The notes: generated by a model from the sequence alone, not told the origin. 64,000 nucleotides of DNA from Azospirillum picis (GCF_017876115.1 NZ_JAGINO010000017.1:62001-126000); one strand, 5' to 3'. Shown: positions 16,991 to 27,456, counted from the stretch's first letter. Numbers and translations are program-made.

Positions 16991-18595
16991 ATGGCTGAGG
17001 CGGATACCAACCGCGAGACGGAACTGAAGCTGGCCGCGAGGCCGCAGGATTTGGACGCCCTGTTCGCCGCGCCGGCCATCGCCGGGCGGTCGGCCGGCCC
17101 GGCGGCGACGCGCACCCTGGAGAGCACCTATTACGACACCGAGGACCGCCGGCTGGCGGGCCGCAAGGTGACGCTGCGGGTGCGCAAGACCGGCGAGGGC
17201 TTCGTCCAGACGGTGAAGGCGGCGCCGGAGACCGACGGGCTGGGGCGCGGCGAGTGGGAGTGCGCGGTGACCTCCGCCGCACCCGACCTGACCCTGATCA
17301 GCGACGCCGAGGCGCTGGACCTGCTCGGCAGCCTCAGCGAATCGGAGCTGCGGCCGGTCTTCACCTCGCTGGTCGAGCGGACGACGCAGGATGTCTCCTT
17401 CGGCGAGGGCGACGAGGCGGCCCGCATCGAGGTCGCCTTCGACCGCGGCCGGATCATCCTGCCCGACGGTGCCGCCCGCGACCTCTGCGAGGTGGAGCTG
17501 GAGCTGAAGGAGGGGCCACCCGCCGCGCTCTACGACCTGGCGCGCGAGCTGACGCAGGTCGCCCCCCTGCGGCTGGAGGTGCGGACCAAGGCCGAGCGCG
17601 GCCATGCGCTGGCGAGCGGCGCCACCGACAAGGCGCTGAAGGCGGAAAAGCTGCTGCTCGATCCCGAGACGACGGTGGAGGGGGCGGTCGCCCGCATCGT
17701 GCGCGCCTGCCTTGCCCATCTCGTCGCCAACGAGGCGGTGACGCTGGCCGGCGACGATCCGGAGGGCGTGCACCAGATGCGGGTGGCGTTGCGCCGCCTG
17801 CGCTCGGCCACCGCGCTGTTCCGTCCCTTCATTCCGACCACGCAGTATCTCTGGCTGGTCGGCGAGATCAAATGGCTGGCCGGCAGCCTGGGGCCGGCAC
17901 GCGACTGGGACGTGTTCGGCGAGGAGCTGCTGGCGCCGGTGCGCGAGGCGTTCCAGCGCGCCGACGGGCACGGCCGCTCGGCGGTCGAGGACCTCGAAAC
18001 GCTGGCCGCCGCCGCCGAGGCGCGGCGCCTGCGCGCCTACGAGGGCGTGCGCGAGGCCATCCGCTCGGACCGCTACACCGCCTTCCTGCTGGGCGTCGGA
18101 AGCTGGGTGGAGAAGCGCGGCTGGCGCGACCAGCCGGTCAGCGAGGAGTCGGTGCGGCTGTTCCAGCCGGTGATCGGGCTGGCCGACCACCTGCTGAACA
18201 AGCGCCACAAGAAGGCGAAGCGGGCCGGGCACGGCTTCGCCCACCTGCCGGTGGCCCAGCGCCACCAGTTGCGCATCGCGCTGAAGAAGCTGCGCTATGC
18301 GGTGGAGTTCTTCCGCAGCCTCTACGACGACAAGCCGGTGCGCCGCTACATCCAGCAGCTTGCCGCCTTCCAGGACGCGCTGGGCCACCTGAACGACGTC
18401 GCCACCGCCACCCGGCTGCTGCACGAACTGCACGAGGACGGCAGCCGCTCGGCCCCCGGCGAGCCGCGGGCCGCCGGCATCGTCATCGGCTGGCACGCCC
18501 GCGGGGTGGCCGATACCGAGGCGGCGCTGGTCGCCCTGTGGCATGAGTTCCTCGACACCAAGCAGTTCTGGTCCAAGCCGGACGCCGCGGTGTAG
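16991..18595 (+). CDS. CYTH-CHAD domain protein (inorganic triphosphatase-like, polyphosphate-binding)
   Basis: 534 residues from the ATG at 16991; a GTG nine codons upstream is possible. The N-terminal CYTH domain (about 1-200) starts with the signature '[10 protein letters not shown]' (ExExK). It continues with '[20 protein letters not shown]' and the acidic '[10 protein letters not shown]', which line the triphosphate tunnel. The CHAD domain (about 230-520) has its conserved histidines and basic helices, as in '[20 protein letters not shown]' and '[20 protein letters not shown]'. CYTH enzymes hydrolyse triphosphates, and CHAD domains bind polyphosphate granules. A ParA-type ATPase gene follows after 11 nt, probably in one operon, which suggests positioning of granules. 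Confidence 0.92.
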   Translation: MAEADTNRETELKLAARPQDLDALFAAPAIAGRSAGPAATRTLESTYYDTEDRRLAGRKVTLRVRKTGEGFVQTVKAAPETDGLGRGEWECAVTSAAPDLTLISDAEALDLLGSLSESELRPVFTSLVERTTQDVSFGEGDEAARIEVAFDRGRIILPDGAARDLCEVELELKEGPPAALYDLARELTQVAPLRLEVRTKAERGHALASGATDKALKAEKLLLDPETTVEGAVARIVRACLAHLVANEAVTLAGDDPEGVHQMRVALRRLRSATALFRPFIPTTQYLWLVGEIKWLAGSLGPARDWDVFGEELLAPVREAFQRADGHGRSAVEDLETLAAAAEARRLRAYEGVREAIRSDRYTAFLLGVGSWVEKRGWRDQPVSEESVRLFQPVIGLADHLLNKRHKKAKRAGHGFAHLPVAQRHQLRIALKKLRYAVEFFRSLYDDKPVRRYIQQLAAFQDALGHLNDVATATRLLHELHEDGSRSAPGEPRAAGIVIGWHARGVADTEAALVALWHEFLDTKQFWSKPDAAV

Positions 18596-18606
18596 AGTCC
18601 GCTTCC

Positions 18607-19230
18607 ATGCTCACGATCCTCGTCGCCAACATCAAGGGCGGCTGCGGCAAGACCACCGTCGCCACCCATCTCGCCGCCGCCTCCGCCGCGGCCGGCCTGC
18701 CCACCGTACTGGCCGACGTGGACCGCCAGAAATCCTCGCTCGGCTGGCTCGGCCGCCGGCCGGCCCAGGCGCCGCTGCTGGTCGGCCTCGACTGGGCCAA
18801 GGATCTCGGCGACGCGCCGCGCGGCACCAAGCGGCTGGTGATCGACGCCCCGGCGGCGCTGAAGACCAGGCAGATCGAGGATCTGGTGAAGATGGCGGAC
18901 GTCGTCGTGCTGCCTGTCCTGCCCGGCGCCTTCGACGAGCAGGCGACCCAGCGCTTCCTGTCCAAGCTGGAGGAGCTGAAGCCGATCGCCAAGAACAAGA
19001 CCGCCGTCGCGGTGGTCGGCAACCGCATGCGCGCCCGCACCAAGGCCGCCGACCGGCTCGACCGTTTCCTCGGCGGCATCGGCCATCAGGTGGTCACGCG
19101 GCTGCGCGACAGCCAGATCTACGCCGACGCGGCCGAAAGCGGCCTAAGCCTGTTCGACATGCCGGGCAAGCGCGCGGCCGAGCATCGCGGCGACTGGCAG
19201 CCGCTGCTGAGCTACATCGATACGGTGTGA
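18607..19230 (+). CDS. Orphan ParA/MinD-family ATPase
   Basis: 207 residues. The deviant Walker A 'NIKGGCGKTTVATHLAAASA' (about 9-28) has the signature lysine of ParA-type dimerising ATPases. Walker A' is 'TVLADVDRQKSSLGWL' and Walker B 'RLVIDAPAAL'. There is no ParB gene or centromere-like array in the window, and the length is short for a chromosomal ParA. Such orphan ParAs (for example McdA) space cellular cargos over the nucleoid. It lies 11 nt after the CYTH-CHAD gene, so a polyphosphate granule is an attractive cargo; this is inference. Confidence 0.88.
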   Translation: MLTILVANIKGGCGKTTVATHLAAASAAAGLPTVLADVDRQKSSLGWLGRRPAQAPLLVGLDWAKDLGDAPRGTKRLVIDAPAALKTRQIEDLVKMADVVVLPVLPGAFDEQATQRFLSKLEELKPIAKNKTAVAVVGNRMRARTKAADRLDRFLGGIGHQVVTRLRDSQIYADAAESGLSLFDMPGKRAAEHRGDWQPLLSYIDTV

Positions 19231-19292
19231 AACGCCAGGGGCGGAGGGGCATGGCGCCGGCCGAGGTCAGGCGGGACCGGCGCCAGCCGGCC

Positions 19293-19481
19293 TCAGTGTG
19301 CGCCGCCCATGCGGTCGAAGTAGCGGCCGATCGCCGAGAAGATGAACAGCACGCAGCCGAGGAAGACGATCAGCCCGCCGACGGCGAAGGCGCTGTCCGA
19401 CGCGCGCGAGGAGGCCAGCAGGGCGACGAAGGCCATGATGCCGGCGAGGATGGGGTTGATCCAGAAGGAGAAGGCTTTCAC
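19293..19481 (-). CDS. Small two-helix membrane protein
   Basis: 62 residues from a GTG at 19481, chosen for its AAAGGATC ribosome site; the longer frame upstream is proline/arginine-rich and looks non-coding. There are two hydrophobic helices, 'INPILAGIMAFVALLAS' and 'VGGLIVFLGCVLFIFSAIG', with a short polar loop and a tail ending 'RYFDRMGGAH'. It is an inner-membrane protein of unknown role and lies between the convergent ParA gene and the histidine kinase. Confidence 0.65.
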   Translation of the reverse strand: MKAFSFWINPILAGIMAFVALLASSRASDSAFAVGGLIVFLGCVLFIFSAIGRYFDRMGGAH

Positions 19482-19598
19482 GTCCCGGGATCCTTTCAGG
19501 CCAGGGGAGGAGGGGCGCGGAGCCGGCGTGCCCCCGTCCCGCCGGGAACCGCAGACGATCCGCATTGGAAGGGATCCTGCGGGACGGCGCCCGCCGAA

Positions 19599-21068
19599 TC
19601 AATGCGACACAATCGACCTGTGACGGGCAACAGCTACACCGCCGGCGCCCGGTTTTCCTTGCGGTAAATCAAGTGCGAAAACCGTCCCCCCGGCGCCGCT
19701 CTCCACCAGCCTGAGATCGCCGCCATGCGCCCGGGCCACCTCGCGGGCGATGGCGAGGCCGAGGCCGATCCCGCCGGCCCGGGCGGAGCCGGCAAAGGGC
19801 TGGAACAGGTTCTCCCGCGCCCGCGGCGCCAGGCCGGGACCGTTGTCGGCGATGGTCAGCAGCAGCCTGCCGTCCGGTTGCCCACCCGGCCCGGACTCGG
19901 CGGCGACCCGCACCCGGTCGGCGCCGGCCTGCACCGCGTTGCGGCCGAGATTGACCAGCAGGCGGCCGAACTGGGCGGCGTCCACCACCGCCAGCGTCCC
20001 GGCCGGGATGTCGTTGATCCAGGTCGCCTCGACGGGGCCACCGTCCGGCCGGACGGTGGCGAGCACCTCGGCGCCGGCCTCCTCCGCCAGACGGTGCAGG
20101 TCGGCGGGGGCGGGGGCCAGCGGCAGGACGCCGTCGCGGGTGAAGGACAGGGTCTGGCCGCACAGTTCGACCGCGCGGTCCAGCGAGGCGAGCAGCCGGG
20201 GCGTCACCCGCCGCACCTCGGGATCGCCGCTTTCCGTCAGCCGTTCCGACAGCAGCGAGGCGGTCGACAGGATGCCGCGCAGGTCATGGTTGATCTTCGC
20301 CACCGCGGTGCCCAGCGTGGCGAGGCGTTCGCGCTGGCGCAGCGCCGCCCGCACCGTGCCCTGCATGGACGCCAGCTCGCGCTCCGCCACGCCGATCTCG
20401 TCCCGGCGGCGGCCGGGGACGACCGGCGGGGCGCCGTCGGGGTCGCGGCGGAAGGCGACGACGTCGGCGGTCAGCCGCCGCATCGGCCGCACCAGCAGGG
20501 CGTGCAGCGTCAGGTAGACCAGCACGGCGGCGAACAGCGAGATGCCGACCGACACCGCCAGGATGCGGCGCGAGAAATCGAGCATGGCCTCGATCACGGG
20601 CCGTTCGTCCATCGTCACCTCGACCCGCTGGGCGGGATCGTTGGGCGAGCGGTCGATCACCCGGATCACCCGGTTTTCCCGGTCGCCCAGGCCGCGGCCG
20701 AGTGCCGCGGCGGCGTCGACGATCTGCATCCACAGGCCGGTGCCGCGCAGGTCGTAGACGGCGGCGGCCTCCGGCGGCATCGGGCGGGACAGCATGTAGA
20801 CCCGGGCGCCCGGCTGGATCACGTCGATGACGTGGGTCCCGGTATAGGCCAGCAGCTTGGCCTGCAGCTCCCTGGTCACCATGAAGTCGGGAGCGGCCTC
20901 CACCGACAGGGCGGCGATGTGGGCGGCGGCCAGCCGTTCCTCCAGATAGCCCATGCGGAAGCGCGCGATCGACGGGGTGTAGATCAGCACCTCGGCCAGC
21001 AGCACGAACAGGATGGTGAGGACCAGCAGCTTCGCCGACAGGCTGGTGGCGACGGTGGGGAGGGGCAT
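19599..21068 (-). CDS. Membrane sensor histidine kinase (orphan)
   Basis: 489 residues from the ATG at 21068. TM1 is at about 10-30 ('AKLLVLTILFVLLAEVLIYT'). A periplasmic region of about 150 residues follows, then TM2 'ILAVSVGISLFAAVLVYLTL' and HAMP 'HALLVRPMRRLTADVVAF'. The dimerisation and phospho-acceptor helix has 'KINHDLRGILSTASLLSERL'. The ATP domain shows N box 'LLVNLGRNAVQ', G1 'IADNGPGLAPRA' and G2 'GGIGLGLAIAREVARAHGG'. The phospho-acceptor sequence HDLRG, not HELRT, marks the HisKA subgroup seen in several alphaproteobacterial kinases. No response regulator lies beside it, so its partner is unknown. Confidence 0.9.
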   Translation of the reverse strand: MPLPTVATSLSAKLLVLTILFVLLAEVLIYTPSIARFRMGYLEERLAAAHIAALSVEAAPDFMVTRELQAKLLAYTGTHVIDVIQPGARVYMLSRPMPPEAAAVYDLRGTGLWMQIVDAAAALGRGLGDRENRVIRVIDRSPNDPAQRVEVTMDERPVIEAMLDFSRRILAVSVGISLFAAVLVYLTLHALLVRPMRRLTADVVAFRRDPDGAPPVVPGRRRDEIGVAERELASMQGTVRAALRQRERLATLGTAVAKINHDLRGILSTASLLSERLTESGDPEVRRVTPRLLASLDRAVELCGQTLSFTRDGVLPLAPAPADLHRLAEEAGAEVLATVRPDGGPVEATWINDIPAGTLAVVDAAQFGRLLVNLGRNAVQAGADRVRVAAESGPGGQPDGRLLLTIADNGPGLAPRARENLFQPFAGSARAGGIGLGLAIAREVARAHGGDLRLVESGAGGTVFALDLPQGKPGAGGVAVARHRSIVSH

Positions 21069-21196
21069 GGACGGAGGGGCGCCTGGATGGTCAGTGTTGC
21101 CGGGCTGCCATCCTATGACGGGGACAAACATGCGTCACCGGTGAGAAGGCGCCGATCCGCTGGCGTTACCCCCCACGGGTTGATAAGAGAGGCGCC

Positions 21197-22642
21197 ATGA
21201 GCGACCTTGCCCGTCACATCGACACCCTGTCGCGTGCCAACGTGCTGTGCCTTGGCGACGTGATGCTCGACCGTTTCGTCTATGGCTCCGTGGAGCGGGT
21301 GTCGCCGGAGGCGCCGATCCCCGTGCTGCGCATCGAGCGGGAACTGCCCAAGCTGGGCGGGGCCGGCAACGTCGCGGCGAACCTGGTGGCGCTGGACGCC
21401 GCCTGCCGCTTCGTCTCGGTGGTCGGCGGCGACGCGGTGGGCGGGGACCTGCTGGGGCTCCTGCGCCGCGAAGGGGTCGGCAGCGACGCCATCGTGGTGG
21501 AGGACGACCGCCAGACCACGGTGAAGACCCGCTTCATCGCCGGGCAGCAGCAGCTTCTGCGCACCGACGTCGAGACCGTCGTCCCCATCACCGTCGGCGA
21601 CCGGGTGCTGGAGCGGGTGCGCGCCGCACTGCCCGAGGTCGGCGGCGTCATCCTGTCCGACTACGGCAAGGGCGTGCTGACCGACGAGCTGGTGGTCGCG
21701 GTGATCGCCGCCGCCCGCGCGGCCGGCCGCACGGTGGTGGTCGATCCCAAGGGGCGCGACTACCGCCGCTATCGCGGGGCCGACATCGTCACGCCCAACC
21801 GCAAGGAGCTGATGGAGGCCACCGGCCTGCCGGTCCGCACCGACGCGGAGGTCGTCGCCGCCGCCCGCCAGCTCATCGAGGGCTGCGGCATCGGCGCGGT
21901 GGTCGCCACCCGCAGCGAGCAGGGGATGTCGGTGGTGACAGCGACCAACGCGGTGCATCTGCCGGCCGAGGCGCGCGAGGTGTTCGACGTGTCGGGTGCC
22001 GGCGACACGGTGGTGGCGACGCTGGCGGCGGCGCTGTCGGTGGGGATCGAGCTGGTGGATGCCGCCCGGCTGGCCAACCTGGCGGCCGGCATCGTCGTCG
22101 GCAAGGTCGGCACCGCGGTCGTCCGCTCGGCGGAGCTGCTGTCGAGCCTGCACGAGCTGCAGTGGCGCCACGGCGAGGAGAAGGTGGTGACCCGCGACGC
22201 CGCGGCGGAGCGGGCGGAGCGCTGGCGCCTGCGCGGCAAGCGGGTGGGCTTCACCAACGGCTGCTTCGACCTGCTGCACCCCGGCCACATCTCGCTGCTG
22301 AAACAGGCGCGGGCGGCCTGCGACGTGCTGGTGGTCGGGCTGAACAGCGACGCCTCGGTGAAGCGGCTGAAGGGCGAAAGCCGGCCGGTGCAGAACGAGA
22401 CGGCGCGCGCCACGGTGCTGGCGTCGCTGGGCTGCGTCGATCTGGTGGTGGTGTTCGGCGAGGACACGCCAGAGGAGCTGATCCGGGCGCTGCGCCCCGA
22501 GGTGCTGGTCAAGGGGGCGGACTACACCGTCGCCACGGTGGTCGGGGCCGACTTCGTGCAGAGCTACGGCGGAGAAGTGGTGCTGGCCGAGCTCGTCCAG
22601 GGACAGAGCACGACCAACACCATAAAGCGCATGAAGGGCTAG
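21197..22642 (+). CDS. hldE: Bifunctional heptose-7-phosphate kinase / heptose-1-phosphate adenylyltransferase
   Basis: 481 residues. The N-terminal ribokinase-like domain (about 1-320) has '[14 protein letters not shown]' and the PfkB signature '[20 protein letters not shown]'. The C-terminal nucleotidyltransferase domain (about 345-481) has '[20 protein letters not shown]' (HxGH) and ends with the ISSTTI-like '[13 protein letters not shown]'. The enzyme phosphorylates D-glycero-D-manno-heptose 7-phosphate and adenylates the 1-phosphate, giving the ADP-heptose precursor of LPS inner core. Both domains are intact. The other heptose genes are not in the window. Confidence 0.96.
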   Translation: MSDLARHIDTLSRANVLCLGDVMLDRFVYGSVERVSPEAPIPVLRIERELPKLGGAGNVAANLVALDAACRFVSVVGGDAVGGDLLGLLRREGVGSDAIVVEDDRQTTVKTRFIAGQQQLLRTDVETVVPITVGDRVLERVRAALPEVGGVILSDYGKGVLTDELVVAVIAAARAAGRTVVVDPKGRDYRRYRGADIVTPNRKELMEATGLPVRTDAEVVAAARQLIEGCGIGAVVATRSEQGMSVVTATNAVHLPAEAREVFDVSGAGDTVVATLAAALSVGIELVDAARLANLAAGIVVGKVGTAVVRSAELLSSLHELQWRHGEEKVVTRDAAAERAERWRLRGKRVGFTNGCFDLLHPGHISLLKQARAACDVLVVGLNSDASVKRLKGESRPVQNETARATVLASLGCVDLVVVFGEDTPEELIRALRPEVLVKGADYTVATVVGADFVQSYGGEVVLAELVQGQSTTNTIKRMKG

Positions 22643-22700
22643 GGCCGGAGAAGGCGGCCGGCTGGCTGGTAGGCCGCGCTCCCCGATCCCGCCCGCTCTC

Positions 22701-22859
22701 TCACATCTTCTTCTGGACGTTGTCGGCGCCGCGCTCGATCGCGCGGCCGCCGGCCTGCACGTCCTGGCCGGCACCCTCGACGGTGTTGCAGGCGGCCAGC
22801 GTGGTGCCCAGCAGCGAGCCCAGGATGGCGAGCAGGGCGAATTTCTTGACGGTGGTCAT
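22701..22859 (-). CDS. Entericidin-type small lipoprotein
   Basis: 52 residues with a lipoprotein signal: basic start, hydrophobic 'FALLAILGSLLGTTLAAC' and lipobox Cys at residue 24. The mature part 'NTVEGAGQDVQAGGRAIERG' is the entericidin EcnA/EcnB motif. These are stress-induced, membrane-anchored peptides sometimes paired as toxin and antidote. Only one copy is present here. It converges with hldE. Confidence 0.88.
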   Translation of the reverse strand: MTTVKKFALLAILGSLLGTTLAACNTVEGAGQDVQAGGRAIERGADNVQKKM

Positions 22860-23030
22860 GGGTTGTCTCCCGATTGGTGGCGGTGCGATCGCAAGTTGGA
22901 ACGCAAGCGGGGCCGTAAAGGTTTCCTGAATCGAAGGGGGAGGGGGCTTGCGCAAAAGGGGTGCCCTTCGCTTCGGCAGGATGATCGCCTACATTGGGTG
23001 AGGATCCCGTCCCCCGGATCTGAGGCAGAC

Positions 23031-23619
23031 ATGCCGCCTGCACGCCGCTTCACCCCGCTGGTGACGGTCGAGGATTTCCTTGCCACGGAGTTCGCGGGCG
23101 AAGCCCGCTACGAACTCGTCGACGGGGAGGTCGTCGGACAGGCCCATCCGAGCCCGGCGCACAGCGCATTGCAGGTGGAATTGGGCGCCGCGTTGCGTGA
23201 GGCATTGCGGGACAGGGCAAGGCGGGATGGCACGCGCTGCCGCGCCCTGTCCGAGGCCGGTATCCGTCCGCAATTCGATCCGACCCACAATTACCGCGTC
23301 GCCGATCTGGCAGTGACCTGTGAACCCTTCGATCCGGACGTCTCCTTCACCGTAGCACCGGTGCTGCTGGTGGAGATCCTGTCACCGACCGAGGAGAAGG
23401 CCCAGCGGGCCAAGCTGCATGTCTGTGCCGCCATGCCGTCGGTCCGCGAGATCCTGTTCCTCGATTCCCGGATCATCCGCGCCGAATTGCACCGCCGCGA
23501 TGCGGACGGCCGCTGGCCGGTGGCCCCCCTAGGTGCTGGAGGAGGACTCCGTGCTGGTGCTGGAGACGGCCGGGTTGACGATGCCGCTGGCCGCGCTCTA
23601 CCGCGACCTCGGCTATTGA
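23031..23619 (+). pseudogene. Uma2-family (DUF820) PD-(D/E)XK protein, frameshifted
   Basis: From the ATG at 23031 the frame encodes a Uma2 core: 'RYELVDGEVVGQAHPSPAHS', 'YRVADLAVTCEPFDPD' and 'VAPVLLVEILSPTEEKAQRA', which hold the catalytic acidic residues of this nuclease-like fold. Near 23531 the family-like ending 'VLEEDSVLVLETAGLTMPLA' to 'LYRDLGY' continues in another frame. One extra base in CCCCCCTAGGTG (the A at 23531) would explain it. Read without correction the frame runs on to 23681 with an unrelated tail. It is a decayed gene or a sequencing error. Uma2 proteins are common accessory genes of unknown function. Confidence 0.75.
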
Positions 23620-23768
23620 GCCGAAAGGCCGAGCGGCCGGACGAAGTGTCCCGTTGCCTCACGGCGGAAGCGCGGGCATAAATCGCCCCGCGGAACTTCC
23701 CGCTGGCCCTCCCCGCTGGACGGGACGGCTTTTGGCAACGAGCAAGAATGGCGAAAGGAAAGCCTCTC

Positions 23769-25166
23769 ATGGCTGAAAGCACTTTTGACGTCGTTGTGAT
23801 CGGCGGCGGTCCCGGCGGGTATGTCTGCGCGATCCGTGCGGCGCAGCTCGGCTTCAAGGTCGCCTGCGTCGAGAAGCGCGGAACGCTGGGCGGCACCTGC
23901 CTGAACGTCGGCTGCATCCCGTCCAAGGCTCTGCTGGCGGCGTCGGAGAAGTTCGAGGAGGCCGCGCACGGCCTCGCCAAGTTCGGCGTCAAGGTCGGCA
24001 GCGTCGAGCTCGACCTGCCGGGCATGATGGCCCACAAGGACAAGGTCGTTAAGGACAACGTCGGCGGCATCGAGTTCCTGTTCAAGAAGAACAAGGTCGC
24101 CTGGCTGAAGGGCGCCGGCAAGATCACCGCCGCCAACACCGTCGAGGTCGAGGGCGTCGGCACCATCACCGCGTCGAAGGCGATCGTCATCGCCACCGGC
24201 TCGGACGTGACGCCGCTGCCGGGCATCGCCATCGACGAGAAGCGGGTGGTGTCCTCCACCGGCGCGCTGGCCCTGCCGGAGGTGCCGAAGCATCTGGTGG
24301 TGATCGGCGGCGGCGTGATCGGCCTGGAGCTGGGGTCGGTCTGGGGCCGCCTGGGCGCCAAGGTGACGGTGGTCGAGTTCCTCGACCGCGTGCTGCCGAC
24401 CATGGACAACGAGCTGTCCAAGCAGGCCCAGCGCATCTTCGCCAAGCAGGGCATGGACTTCAAGCTGAGCACCAAGGTGACCGGCGCCACGGTGTCGGAA
24501 ACCGGCGTGACCCTGACGGTCGAGCCGGCGGCCGGCGGCACGCCGCAGACGCTCGACGCCGACGCCGTCCTGGTCGCCATCGGTCGCCGCCCCTACACCG
24601 AGGGGCTGGGGCTGGAAGCCGTCGGCGTCGAGCTGGAGCGCGGGCGCGTCAAGATCGACGGCCATTTCCAGACCAACGTGCCCGGCATCTACGCCATCGG
24701 CGACGTGGTCGACGGGCCGATGCTGGCCCACAAGGCCGAGGAGGAGGGCGTCGCGCTCGCCGAGCAGCTTGCCGGCCAGAAGAGCCACGTCAACCACGAC
24801 CTGGTCCCCGGGGTCGTCTACACCTGGCCGGAAGTCGCCGCGGTCGGCAAGACCGAGGAGCAGCTAAAGGCCGCGGGCACCGCCTACAAGACCGGCAAGT
24901 TCCCGTTCACGGCGAACGGGCGCGCGCGGGCCGGCGGCAACACCGACGGCTTCGTGAAAATCCTGTCGGACGCGGCCACCGACAAGGTGCTGGGCGTCCA
25001 CATGATCGGCCCGAACGTGTCGGAGATGATCGGCGAACTGGTCCTGGCCATGGAGTTCAGCGCGTCCGCCGAAGACGTCGCCCGCACCTGCCACGCCCAC
25101 CCGACGCTGTCGGAAGCGGTGAAGGAAGCGGCCCTGGCGGTGGACGCGCGTCCGATCCACATCTGA
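23769..25166 (+). CDS. lpdA: Dihydrolipoyl dehydrogenase (E3)
   Basis: 465 residues from the ATG at 23769, which has a GGAAAG ribosome site; an in-frame ATG at 23748 is less likely. The FAD motif 'DVVVIGGGPGGYVCAIRAAQ' starts at residue 7. The redox disulfide lies in 'GGTCLNVGCIPSKALLAA', the NAD motif is 'LVVIGGGVIGLELGSVWGRL', and the C-terminal catalytic pair is 'CHAHPTLSEAVKEAA' (His/Glu). E3 reoxidises dihydrolipoamide in the pyruvate and 2-oxoglutarate dehydrogenase complexes. The E1/E2 genes are not adjacent on this side. A strong terminator follows. Confidence 0.96.
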   Translation: MAESTFDVVVIGGGPGGYVCAIRAAQLGFKVACVEKRGTLGGTCLNVGCIPSKALLAASEKFEEAAHGLAKFGVKVGSVELDLPGMMAHKDKVVKDNVGGIEFLFKKNKVAWLKGAGKITAANTVEVEGVGTITASKAIVIATGSDVTPLPGIAIDEKRVVSSTGALALPEVPKHLVVIGGGVIGLELGSVWGRLGAKVTVVEFLDRVLPTMDNELSKQAQRIFAKQGMDFKLSTKVTGATVSETGVTLTVEPAAGGTPQTLDADAVLVAIGRRPYTEGLGLEAVGVELERGRVKIDGHFQTNVPGIYAIGDVVDGPMLAHKAEEEGVALAEQLAGQKSHVNHDLVPGVVYTWPEVAAVGKTEEQLKAAGTAYKTGKFPFTANGRARAGGNTDGFVKILSDAATDKVLGVHMIGPNVSEMIGELVLAMEFSASAEDVARTCHAHPTLSEAVKEAALAVDARPIHI

Positions 25167-25217
25167 CCGGCCGTCATCTGACCGGCCATCCCGTTCCATC
25201 CGGGTTGCGAACGCAGG

Positions 25218-25252
25218 CGCCCTCTTCCGCATCCGCGGGAGAGGGCGTTTTG
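25218..25252 (+). terminator. Rho-independent terminator after lpdA
   Basis: CGCCCTCTTCCGC-ATC-CGCGGGAGAGGGCG forms a 12-13-bp stem with one mismatch followed by TTTT, about 50 nt after the lpdA stop codon. Confidence 0.85.
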
Positions 25253-25275
25253 CTGCTGCATCCGGCCGTCGCCGT

Positions 25276-27456
25276 TCAGGCGGCACGGATGGTGGAGAGG
25301 AAGCCGTTCACCACGCTGCGCAGGCGGCCGGCGTCGCCGGCGAGCTGGCCGGAGACCGACAGGACGCTCTCGGCCGCCTGGCCCGCCTCGACGGCGGCGC
25401 GGCGCACGTCGGCGATCGTCCGGGTGACCTCGTGGGTTCCGCCCGCGGCCTGCTGGACGTTGCGGGCGATTTCCGCGGTGGCCGACCCCTGCTCCTCGAC
25501 GGCGGCGGCGATGGCGGTGGAGATCTGGTCGATCTGGGCGATGATGCCGCCGATGTCCCTGATGGCGCCGGCGGTTTCGCCGGTCACGCGCTGCATGCCG
25601 GCGACATGGCCGGCGATCTCCTCCGTCGCGCGGGCGGTCTGGCTGGCGAGGCTCTTCACCTCCTGCGCCACCACGGCGAATCCCTTTCCCGCCTCGCCGG
25701 CGCGGGCCGCCTCGATGGTGGCGTTCAGCGCCAGCAGGTTGGTCTGGCTGGCGATGTCCTGGATCAACTGCACCACCGTGCCGATCCTCTCCGCGGCGTC
25801 GGTCAGGCTGAGGACCTGGCCGTTGGCCTGCCGCGCCGCCTCGACCGCCCCACGGGCGATCCCGGCGGAGTGGTTGACGCGCTCGCCGATCTCCTGGATG
25901 GAGGCCGACAGCTCCTCGGTGGCGCTGGCAACCGTCTGCACGTTGCCGCTGGCATCCTGCGAGGCGGCGGCGACCACGCCCGCCTGCTGGCTGGTCTGGG
26001 TCGCCGTGGCGGTCATCGCCTGGGCGGTGCCGTTCATTGCCTGGGCAGCCTGGTCGACGCCGTCGACCACCTTCATCACCTGCGCCTCCAGGCTGTCGGC
26101 GAGGTGCCGCATCGCGTCCCGGCGCTCGGCGTCGGCCTTCGCCTGGTCCTCCGCCCGCTGGTCGATCATGCGCTTCAGGTCGGCCAGCATCTTGCGGAGG
26201 GCGTCCGCCAGGGCGCCGACCTCGTCGGACTGCCGGATGTCCAGGGTCTGGTCGAAGCGTCCGGCGGCGATCCCTTCGGCGAAAGCGACGCTGGCACGGA
26301 TCGGCCGGGCGATGCCTCCGGCGACACCCCACATCACGGCGACCGCGCCGATGGCGACGAGCGCGCCGACGGCCACCTGCCACAGGATGCCGGAATCGGC
26401 CCGCTCGCCCAGCAGGGCGGACAGGGTCATGCTGTCGGCCAGCACCAGATCCTTGGGCACCTGGACCAGCACCGCCCAGGGCTTCCCGGTGTCGCCCATC
26501 GGGATGGGGGCGAAGCTGCGCAGCATGTCGGTCGCGGTGTCGACGTCGACATGTGGCTTGCCGGCCTGGACATTGGCGAGATCGGCCTGCCAGGAAGTAT
26601 CGAAGGTCGAGATCGGCTGGCCGATCAGCTCCGGGCGGGCGCTGTGGGCGACGATCAGTCCCATGTTGCTGACGATCACCACCTGGCTGCGGCCGCCGAA
26701 CACGGCGCCGCTGACCTTGGTCGACAGGTGCTGCACGAAGTCGAGGTTGAAGTCGGCGCCCGCCACGCCGCGGAACTTGCCGCCGATGACGATCGGAACC
26801 GACAGCGTGGCCAGGAACACCTGCTTGCCCTGGACGATGTAGGGCAGGGGGTCGAGCACGCTTTCCCGCCCGTTCTCCTGCGGGCCGATGTACCAGCCGC
26901 CCTTCATGACGCCGTTCGGGTGGCGATCGCGGCTGTCGTATTCGACCAGGGGCTGCATGGCGACCCGGCCGCCCTGGTCGCGGTTCCAGTAGGGGAGGAA
27001 GCGGCCGGTGGTATCGGTGCCGGTCTCGCGCCGGTTGCGGAACTCTCCGTCCCGGCCATCGAGCGCGTCGGGTTCCCAGGCCGAGTAGGTGCCGTTGAAC
27101 AGCGGGTTGCGCTTCAGGACCGACAGGAGCACGCCGTTGAACGCCTCGCGCCGCCGTTCGGGCGGGATGTGGCCGGGGGCGTCGTCGTCGGCGAGGCTGG
27201 CGAAGCTGCTGGCCATCGTCCGCGCGGCGTTGAGCGCCGTATCGAACTCCGACCGTAGGAGCCCGGCCTGGGTGGCGGCGAGATTCTGCAGGGATTCCGT
27301 CGTCTTGCTTTCAAGGATGCGTTCGACGTTTCCGGTCACGAACTCGTTGCCCGAGCGCGCCGACAGCACGGCAAAGCCGACGAGGACGGCGACCGTGCCC
27401 GCCAGACACAGGCCCGACAGCATCGCGATCTTGGATTGAATGGATTTTATTTGCAC
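25276..27456 (-). CDS. Methyl-accepting chemotaxis protein with periplasmic dCache domain
   Basis: About 726 residues. I chose the GTG at 27456 ('[20 protein letters not shown]'), which has GGGGAAAG 6 nt upstream; GTGs at 27471 and 27462 are alternatives. TM1 is at about 10-32. The periplasmic ligand domain contains the Cache motifs '[20 protein letters not shown]' and '[20 protein letters not shown]'. TM2 is near 355-380, HAMP follows, then the kinase-control hairpin with '[20 protein letters not shown]' and tip '[20 protein letters not shown]'. It is an inner-membrane chemoreceptor for an unknown small ligand that signals to CheA. No che genes are nearby. Confidence 0.93.
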   Translation of the reverse strand: MQIKSIQSKIAMLSGLCLAGTVAVLVGFAVLSARSGNEFVTGNVERILESKTTESLQNLAATQAGLLRSEFDTALNAARTMASSFASLADDDAPGHIPPERRREAFNGVLLSVLKRNPLFNGTYSAWEPDALDGRDGEFRNRRETGTDTTGRFLPYWNRDQGGRVAMQPLVEYDSRDRHPNGVMKGGWYIGPQENGRESVLDPLPYIVQGKQVFLATLSVPIVIGGKFRGVAGADFNLDFVQHLSTKVSGAVFGGRSQVVIVSNMGLIVAHSARPELIGQPISTFDTSWQADLANVQAGKPHVDVDTATDMLRSFAPIPMGDTGKPWAVLVQVPKDLVLADSMTLSALLGERADSGILWQVAVGALVAIGAVAVMWGVAGGIARPIRASVAFAEGIAAGRFDQTLDIRQSDEVGALADALRKMLADLKRMIDQRAEDQAKADAERRDAMRHLADSLEAQVMKVVDGVDQAAQAMNGTAQAMTATATQTSQQAGVVAAASQDASGNVQTVASATEELSASIQEIGERVNHSAGIARGAVEAARQANGQVLSLTDAAERIGTVVQLIQDIASQTNLLALNATIEAARAGEAGKGFAVVAQEVKSLASQTARATEEIAGHVAGMQRVTGETAGAIRDIGGIIAQIDQISTAIAAAVEEQGSATAEIARNVQQAAGGTHEVTRTIADVRRAAVEAGQAAESVLSVSGQLAGDAGRLRSVVNGFLSTIRAA

